Below are positions 1-5,671 of a stretch of 5,671 nt of DNA, in pieces. The translations under genes and the position numbers were made by a program. Below the pieces are notes generated by a model. The model saw only the letters and a list, made by a program, of their open reading frames with translations, made no database searches and was not told the DNA's origin. Every line of letters starts with the position of its first letter. The first letter of the stretch is position 1. Source of the stretch: an uncultured Campylobacter sp. (GTDB lineage: Bacteria; Actinomycetota; Actinomycetes; Mycobacteriales; Mycobacteriaceae); NCBI GenBank assembly GCA_943913625.1, contig CALTYW010000141.1, positions 1 to 5,671 of the forward strand, read 5' to 3'.

Positions 1-1
1 C

Positions 2-151
2 GGCATCGACTCCATCGCGATCCGCCAGATGTGCTACCTGCCGTTCACCTACGACCACCAGCTGATCGACGGTGCAGACGCAGGCCGCTTCGTCACCACC
101 ATCAAGGACCGCATCGAGCAGGGCGACTTCGAGGACGACCTCGCAATCTAG
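2..151 (+). CDS. sucB: Dihydrolipoamide acyltransferase (E2) C-terminus, partial
   Basis: Only the last 49 residues are present; the gene enters from the left edge and ends at TAG 149-151. E2 enzymes carry acyl groups on a lipoyl arm and transfer them to CoA in pyruvate or 2-oxoglutarate dehydrogenase complexes in the cytoplasm. The fragment contains the family's active-site motif HxxxDG, read here as DHQLIDGADAGRF, with the catalytic histidine codon at 56-58 and the aspartate four residues later. The tail that follows (TTIKDRIEQGDFEDDL) is typical of actinobacterial E2 proteins. In corynebacteria such an E2 is annotated either sucB or aceF, and it can serve a mixed pyruvate/oxoglutarate dehydrogenase; this fragment cannot separate the two names. 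A branched-chain 2-oxo acid E2 is a less likely alternative. The lipoyl and subunit-binding domains lie outside the window. An intrinsic terminator follows 24 nt after the stop. Confidence 0.9.
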   Translation, partial: GIDSIAIRQMCYLPFTYDHQLIDGADAGRFVTTIKDRIEQGDFEDDLAI

Positions 152-175
152 TTCCTGCTAGGCTCTTAGCCCTTC

Positions 176-220
176 AGCCCGGCGCCAACTCCAGTTGGCC
201 GCCGGGCTTCGGTGTTTTCT
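176..220 (+). terminator. Rho-independent terminator of the E2 gene
   Basis: The outer arms 176-184 (AGCCCGGCG) and 200-208 (CGCCGGGCT) are perfectly complementary. They enclose an inner perfect stem 185-190/193-198 (CCAACT/AGTTGG) with a 2-nt loop, and one unpaired C at 199. This gives about 15 base pairs, mostly G/C, followed by a T-rich tail at 208-220 that includes TTTT at 215-218. It lies 24 nt after the E2 stop codon and should end that transcript, isolating it from the kinase gene downstream. Confidence 0.9.
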
Positions 221-303
221 GTGGGCTTCTCTTTGTGCCCCGGGTCTGTGGTCTGCGGCTTTCGGTCTGGGATCAGGAGCTTGAGGGCAGGGGGCGTTTT
301 GAA

Positions 304-329
304 GAAATACGACAGATCTGTCGTATTTC
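304..329. promoter_or_regulatory. Perfect 26-bp palindrome, probable operator
   Basis: Each half-site reads GAAATACGACAGA toward a centre between 316 and 317, and the second half is its exact reverse complement; the centre is AGATCT. A perfect 13+13 dyad is typical of a site for a dimeric repressor such as the TetR or GntR families. As RNA it could also form an 11-bp stem with a GATC loop, but no T-tract follows, so a terminator on the + strand is less likely. It sits about 405 nt upstream of the kinase start, far for a simple repressor site. The protein that binds it cannot be named from the sequence. Confidence 0.6.
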
Positions 330-334
330 GGGGA

Positions 335-442
335 TTTATGCCGCCGCATAGCCATGGCTGGTTGGCGATCTATGCGGTCGCATAATGACCGCCGATCAGA
401 ATCAGCGCGAGACGGCATAAACCGGTCTTTCACCGGTGCCGT
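335..442 (+). other. Overlapping stem-loops, possible structured RNA
   Basis: Several perfect complementary arms are packed here. The outer pair is 335-343 (TTTATGCCG) with 413-421 (CGGCATAAA). Directly inside it, 344-351 (CCGCATAG) pairs with 370-377 (CTATGCGG). A competing hairpin is 374-379/387-392 (GCGGTC/GACCGC). At the right end, 422-426/432-436 (CCGGT/ACCGG) is extended by 412-417/437-442 (ACGGCA/TGCCGT). The last pairing uses the same bases as the right outer arm, so the two folds exclude each other. No known RNA family is recognised, and no promoter could be assigned to it. It could equally be a cluster of protein-binding dyads or a decayed small repeat element. Confidence 0.35.
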
Positions 443-505
443 GGTATTCCGCGTAGCGTTTCGCTGGGGTGGCTAGATCCATGCGCTGTGCCCGCTGTAC
501 GGCTG

Positions 506-572
506 AAGGTCGTTAGTAAGAGGTAGTTACTGGGCCCGTGGGTGCTAATGACCACCTGCAACTAACGACCTT
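506..572. repeat. 12-bp perfect inverted repeat spanning 67 nt
   Basis: The left arm 506-517 (AAGGTCGTTAGT) and right arm 561-572 (ACTAACGACCTT) are exact reverse complements separated by 43 nt. Inside are imperfect inner copies of the same motif: GGTAGTTAC at 522-530 and CTAATGACC at 545-553. The set therefore reads as two left-type and two right-type copies. This could be a long hairpin, a paired operator, or the ends of a very small non-coding element. No flanking target duplication was obvious. The right arm is followed by TCACATCA, not a T-tract, so it is not a standard terminator. Confidence 0.5.
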
Positions 573-632
573 TCACATCAATTGGCGCAACGAGGGGCCG
601 AAAAACGCACCAGCCCGCCGCCTGAAATAACA

Positions 633-694
633 CGACACCAGACGACAACCGTGTGAGCGGGACCGCACCCGCATCAGCAAAGTGCGACAAATCT
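633..694. promoter_or_regulatory. CGACA direct repeats upstream of kinase promoter
   Basis: CGACA occurs at 633-637, 643-647 and 685-689. The first two are exactly 10 nt apart, about one helical turn, and are flanked by short complementary arms (ACACG 630-634, CGTGT 650-654). The third extends to CGACAAATCT at 685-694, which matches the core of the distant palindrome (CGACAGATCT) at nine of ten positions and ends two bases before the -10 box. This is suggestive of a regulator's binding sites, but the repeats are short and may be chance. Confidence 0.3.
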
Positions 695-695
695 C

Positions 696-701
696 TACAC
701 T
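696..701 (+). promoter_or_regulatory. Likely -10 box of a leaderless kinase promoter
   Basis: TACACT fits the actinobacterial -10 pattern TANNNT and lies 7 nt before the ATG at 709. That places the expected transcription start at or within a base or two of the start codon, giving a leaderless mRNA. This agrees with the absence of any Shine-Dalgarno sequence before that ATG. No good -35 hexamer is visible 16-18 nt upstream, which is common for such promoters but lowers certainty. Confidence 0.55.
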
Positions 702-708
702 TGGCCTC

Positions 709-2448
709 ATGGCACACGAAGAGACGCAAGACGATCAGAAGAACGGCAAGAAGAAGACCTTCAAATCCTTCCGCAATGAAAGCTCACACTTCATGGAAGA
801 AGCGCTGGGCGGGTTAGTGGCGGCGCACTCCCTGGCGGAGTGGCGCGAGGAGGGCTTCATCGCGCGCAAGGACCGCGAGGAAGAAGAAAAGGTGGCGGTG
901 ATCTCCGGCGGCGGGTCGGGCCACGAGCCGATGCACGCCGGCTTCATCGGCCAGGGAATGTTGGACGCGGCGTGCCCCGGCCTGCTGTTCACCTCCCCGA
1001 ACGCCGTGCAGATCACGGCGGCTACGGAGTGGGCGGACCGCGGCAAGGGCGTGGTGCAGGTGGTGAAGAACTATACGGGTGATGTTATGAACTTCACCGT
1101 CGCGAAGAATGCGGCAGAGAACCCAGTGGAGCAGGTCATTGTGGCAGATGACGTGGCAACCGAGATCGACAGCGATGACTCCCCTGGCCGCCGCGGCACA
1201 GGCGCGACCATCATCGTGGAGAAGATCGCCGGTGCAGCGGCGCAGCGCGGGGACGATGTGGAGCAGGTGGCCAAGATCGCGCAGCGCGCTGCGGACCAGT
1301 CCCGCTCGATGGCGGTCGCGCTCCAGCCGGGCCACCTGCCCACCAGCGACCGCCAGACGTTTGACCTGGACGAGCAGGAAATCGAAATCGGCGTGGGCAT
1401 CCACGGTGAGCCGGGCGTGGAGCGCCGCGACCAGTCGCAGAAACTGCCCACCGCGGCGTCCCTGGTCACGGAGCTGCTCGACGGCATCAAGGATTCCCTG
1501 GAGAACGCAGTCAAGGGCACCGAAAACGAAAGCACGGACGTGATGCTGCTGGTCAACGGCCTGGGCGGCACCAGCGAACTCGAGCTGGACCTCGTCTTCG
1601 GCGAAGCCGTCAAGCAGCTCGGCGAACGCGGCGCAACAGTCCGTCGCGGCATGCGCGGCACCCTGGTCACCTCACTGAATATGGCGGGCATTTCGCTCAC
1701 GGTCACCATCTTGGACGACGAGCTCATCGAGCTTATCGACGCTCCCACCACCGCCCCAGCCTGGCCCCAAGTCGTGCACGACCCCACTTTCGCGCCAGCC
1801 ACGATGACGGACGATGTGGAGCAGCCGAACGAGGGCGGCGAGAACACGTGGCTCACCGCGTTCGTGGAGCGGCTGCAGAATTCCTTCGACGATCTGACGG
1901 AGCTCGACCGCGTGGCCGGCGACGGTGACTTTGGGCAGAATTTGGAGGCGGCCTTTGGTGACGTCGATAAGCCAGTGCATGGTTCGGACGCAGAGGTGCT
2001 GGAGTTTTTCGCCCACCGCATGCTGGTGCGGGCCGGCGGAACGTCGGGCGCGGTGCTGGGCACCTTCTTCCGCGAGATGGGCGAGGCCTTCGAAGACGTG
2101 GATTCGCGCGACGGGGACGCCGGCGCGTTTGCGAAGGCGCTGGCCGAGGGGCTGCAGCGCGGCGCGGACGCGATCACGGAGCTCGGTGGGGCGAAGGAGG
2201 GCGACAACACTGTCGTGGATTCGCTGGCCCCGGCGGCGAAGGCGGCCAAGGACGCGGACGGCGCGGACATCGAAGCCGTGCTGGAGCAGATCCTCGAGCC
2301 TGCTGTGAAAGGCGCGAAATCCACGCGCGGGATGCAGGCGAAGAAGGGCCGCGCGTCCTACATCGGCGAATCCGCCAATGAGGTGCCGGACCCGGGCGCA
2401 ATCGCGGTGACCTGGCTGTTCGGCGACACAGCGGTGGACGAATTCTAG
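709..2448 (+). CDS. dhaK: Dihydroxyacetone kinase, fused DhaK-DhaL
   Basis: Phosphorylates dihydroxyacetone to dihydroxyacetone phosphate in the cytoplasm. The 579-residue protein has a DhaK substrate domain (about residues 20-345), a polar linker, and a DhaL nucleotide domain (about 377-575). DhaK residues are intact: GGGSGHEP with His72, NYTGDVMNF with Asp125, and GIHGEPG with His232, the histidine that binds the substrate covalently in this family. DhaL shows LDRVAGDGDFG with Asp400, Asp405 and Asp407 expected to hold Mg-ATP, then GGTSG (443-447) and MQAKKGRASYIGE. The one-chain layout and the absence of a DhaM-like partner point to the ATP-dependent type (as in Citrobacter) rather than the PTS-dependent type. 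ATG 709 is preferred because a -10 box sits 7 nt upstream; an in-frame GTG at 682 would add nine residues but has no ribosome site. The N-terminal 20 residues are Lys/Glu-rich and poorly matched to the family. It is flanked by separate transcription signals, so is probably monocistronic. Confidence 0.93.
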   Translation: MAHEETQDDQKNGKKKTFKSFRNESSHFMEEALGGLVAAHSLAEWREEGFIARKDREEEEKVAVISGGGSGHEPMHAGFIGQGMLDAACPGLLFTSPNAVQITAATEWADRGKGVVQVVKNYTGDVMNFTVAKNAAENPVEQVIVADDVATEIDSDDSPGRRGTGATIIVEKIAGAAAQRGDDVEQVAKIAQRAADQSRSMAVALQPGHLPTSDRQTFDLDEQEIEIGVGIHGEPGVERRDQSQKLPTAASLVTELLDGIKDSLENAVKGTENESTDVMLLVNGLGGTSELELDLVFGEAVKQLGERGATVRRGMRGTLVTSLNMAGISLTVTILDDELIELIDAPTTAPAWPQVVHDPTFAPATMTDDVEQPNEGGENTWLTAFVERLQNSFDDLTELDRVAGDGDFGQNLEAAFGDVDKPVHGSDAEVLEFFAHRMLVRAGGTSGAVLGTFFREMGEAFEDVDSRDGDAGAFAKALAEGLQRGADAITELGGAKEGDNTVVDSLAPAAKAAKDADGADIEAVLEQILEPAVKGAKSTRGMQAKKGRASYIGESANEVPDPGAIAVTWLFGDTAVDEF

Positions 2449-2462
2449 GCGCCCGCCTCACT

Positions 2463-2468
2463 TATACT
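2463..2468 (+). promoter_or_regulatory. -10 box of the gcv operon promoter
   Basis: TATACT lies 14 nt after the kinase stop codon and differs from the TATAAT consensus at one base. The expected start point is near 2474-2476, giving a leader of about 30 nt before gcvP. The -35 region would fall around 2440-2445, overlapping the end of the kinase gene, and is weak. A short dyad CGGA-TTAT-TCCG at 2474-2485 covers the predicted start point. The leader is too short for a glycine riboswitch. Confidence 0.6.
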
Positions 2469-2493
2469 GACCACGGATTATTCCGCGAGAAAT

Positions 2494-2498
2494 AGGAG
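2494..2498 (+). promoter_or_regulatory. Ribosome binding site deciding the gcvP TTG start
   Basis: AGGAG is placed 6 nt before TTG 2505. No in-frame ATG or GTG lies nearby; the nearby GTG at 2498-2500 is in another frame. The TTG therefore gives the start, and the resulting N-terminus (MDYISRHIGP) matches where GcvP proteins normally begin. Confidence 0.85.
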
Positions 2499-2504
2499 TG
2501 CACG

Positions 2505-5370
<2,866 letters not shown>

Positions 5371-5372
<2 letters not shown>

Positions 5373-5376
5373 GGAG
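5371..5376 (+). promoter_or_regulatory. Ribosome binding site of gcvT
   Basis: AAGGAG overlaps the gcvP stop codon (TAA 5370-5372) and lies 7 nt before the gcvT ATG at 5384. The overlap suggests that ribosomes finishing gcvP may help start gcvT, keeping the two proteins in proportion. Confidence 0.85.
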
Positions 5377-5383
5377 TTTCCCA

Positions 5384-5671
5384 ATGCCACAGACCCCGTT
5401 GCACGCGAAGCACGAGGCTTTGCAGGCGTCGTTTACCGATTTCGGCGGCTGGACCATGCCGCTGAAGTACTCCTCCGAGCTCGAGGAGCACCGCGCGGTG
5501 CGCACCGACGTCGGCATTTTCGACCTGTCCCACATGGGCGAGATCAACGTCGAAGGCCCCGACGCCGGCGCGTTTTTGGACTACGTGCTGATCTCCAACC
5601 TGAGCTCCCTGAAAGAGGGCAAGGCGAAGTACTCCATGATCGTCGCCGAGGACGGCGGCATCCTGGACGAC
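5384..5671 (+). CDS. gcvT: Aminomethyltransferase (T-protein), N-terminal part
   Basis: T-protein of the glycine cleavage system: it moves the aminomethyl carbon from lipoylated GcvH to tetrahydrofolate, releasing ammonia and forming 5,10-methylene-tetrahydrofolate. The first 96 codons are present and the gene runs off the right edge, roughly a quarter of the usual 360-375 residues. The start ATG 5384 has a well-placed AAGGAG. Family motifs are clear: TPLHAKH at the N-terminus, DFGGWTMPLKY, EHRAVRTDVGIFDLSHMGEI (about residues 35-54), and GGILDD at the end of the window, where GcvT enzymes have the conserved aspartate pair implicated in folate chemistry. The 11-nt gap to gcvP and the order P then T fit an operon that would be expected to continue to gcvH and possibly lipB/lipA, which are not visible here. 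Confidence 0.95.
   Translation, partial: MPQTPLHAKHEALQASFTDFGGWTMPLKYSSELEEHRAVRTDVGIFDLSHMGEINVEGPDAGAFLDYVLISNLSSLKEGKAKYSMIVAEDGGILDD

Larger units (their letters stand above)
221..681. other. Long intergenic region without a convincing gene
   Basis: This stretch of about 460 nt between the E2 terminator and the kinase gene holds no ORF with recognisable protein character. The open frames across it read as Arg/Pro-rich low-complexity peptides, and one runs through the terminator hairpin. I see no tRNA-like cloverleaf or T-loop motif, no rRNA, no transposase remnant and no recognisable riboswitch core. What it does hold is a dense set of inverted repeats, listed separately: a 26-bp palindrome, nested stems at 335-442, and a 12-bp inverted repeat at 506-572. 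It also holds short CGACA direct repeats near the kinase promoter. It is likely a regulatory region, possibly with a small structured RNA. Confidence 0.6.

Noticed and set aside
304..329. Palindrome read as an intrinsic terminator
   Set aside because: The 11-bp stem is plausible, but the + strand is followed by GGGG rather than a T-tract and no gene ends nearby; the strong terminator at 176-220 already serves the E2 gene.
31..351. Plus-strand ORF of 106 codons overlapping the E2 end
   Set aside because: It is a frame-shifted shadow of the E2 gene that reads on through the terminator; the Arg-rich composition is typical of out-of-frame high-GC DNA.
378..386. CATAAT at 381-386 as a -10 box
   Set aside because: The only TTG-containing -35 candidate (362-367) is just 13 nt away, too close, and the sequence is part of an inverted repeat; not enough to call a promoter.
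158..433. Minus-strand ORF of 91 codons in the intergenic region
   Set aside because: It runs across the E2 terminator hairpin and the 26-bp palindrome, is rich in Arg/Pro/Ala with no recognisable motif, and has no convincing ribosome site.
335..572. Glycine riboswitch or tRNA in the intergenic region
   Set aside because: No glycine-aptamer core sequences, no T-loop motif and no acceptor stem could be found; the stems present do not form a cloverleaf.
1071..2324. Minus-strand ORF of 417 codons opposite the kinase gene
   Set aside because: Ser/Ala/Pro-rich antisense shadow of an intact DhaK-DhaL coding sequence, with no recognisable protein features.

Overview
The window comes from a high-GC Gram-positive bacterium, most likely a Corynebacterium. 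This is inferred from the codon bias toward G/C at third positions, the actinobacterial-type acyltransferase C-terminus, a probable leaderless start with a TANNNT-like -10 box, and the order E2 acyltransferase then gcvP-gcvT. I could not run a database search, so the genus is an inference.

Layout: (1) 2-151 is the last 49 codons of a dihydrolipoamide acyltransferase (E2 of a 2-oxo acid dehydrogenase), closed by a strong intrinsic terminator at 176-220. (2) 221-708 has no convincing gene but is rich in dyad symmetry: a perfect 26-bp palindrome, a cluster of overlapping stems, a 12-bp inverted repeat spaced like a hairpin, and short direct repeats running up to a promoter. (3) 709-2448 is a single-chain dihydroxyacetone kinase (DhaK domain fused to DhaL domain), with its own likely leaderless promoter. 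(4) A 56-nt gap carries a clear TATACT -10 box and an AGGAG ribosome site, and leads into gcvP (2505-5372, complete, TTG start). (5) gcvT starts 11 nt after gcvP and runs off the right edge.

Function: gcvP and gcvT encode the P- and T-proteins of the glycine cleavage system, which oxidises glycine to CO2 and ammonia and gives 5,10-methylene-tetrahydrofolate. They form one transcription unit that probably continues to gcvH outside the window. The E2 gene on the left is also a lipoyl-dependent enzyme, so the locus reads as a lipoyl-enzyme neighbourhood. The dihydroxyacetone kinase, which feeds dihydroxyacetone into glycolysis as its phosphate, is functionally unrelated and looks like an independently regulated cargo gene.

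The protein-coding content is ordinary housekeeping and carbon metabolism. I see no CRISPR array, transposase, phage gene or tRNA, and no new multi-gene system. The least explained part is the structured intergenic region at 304-698, where most of the findings lie.
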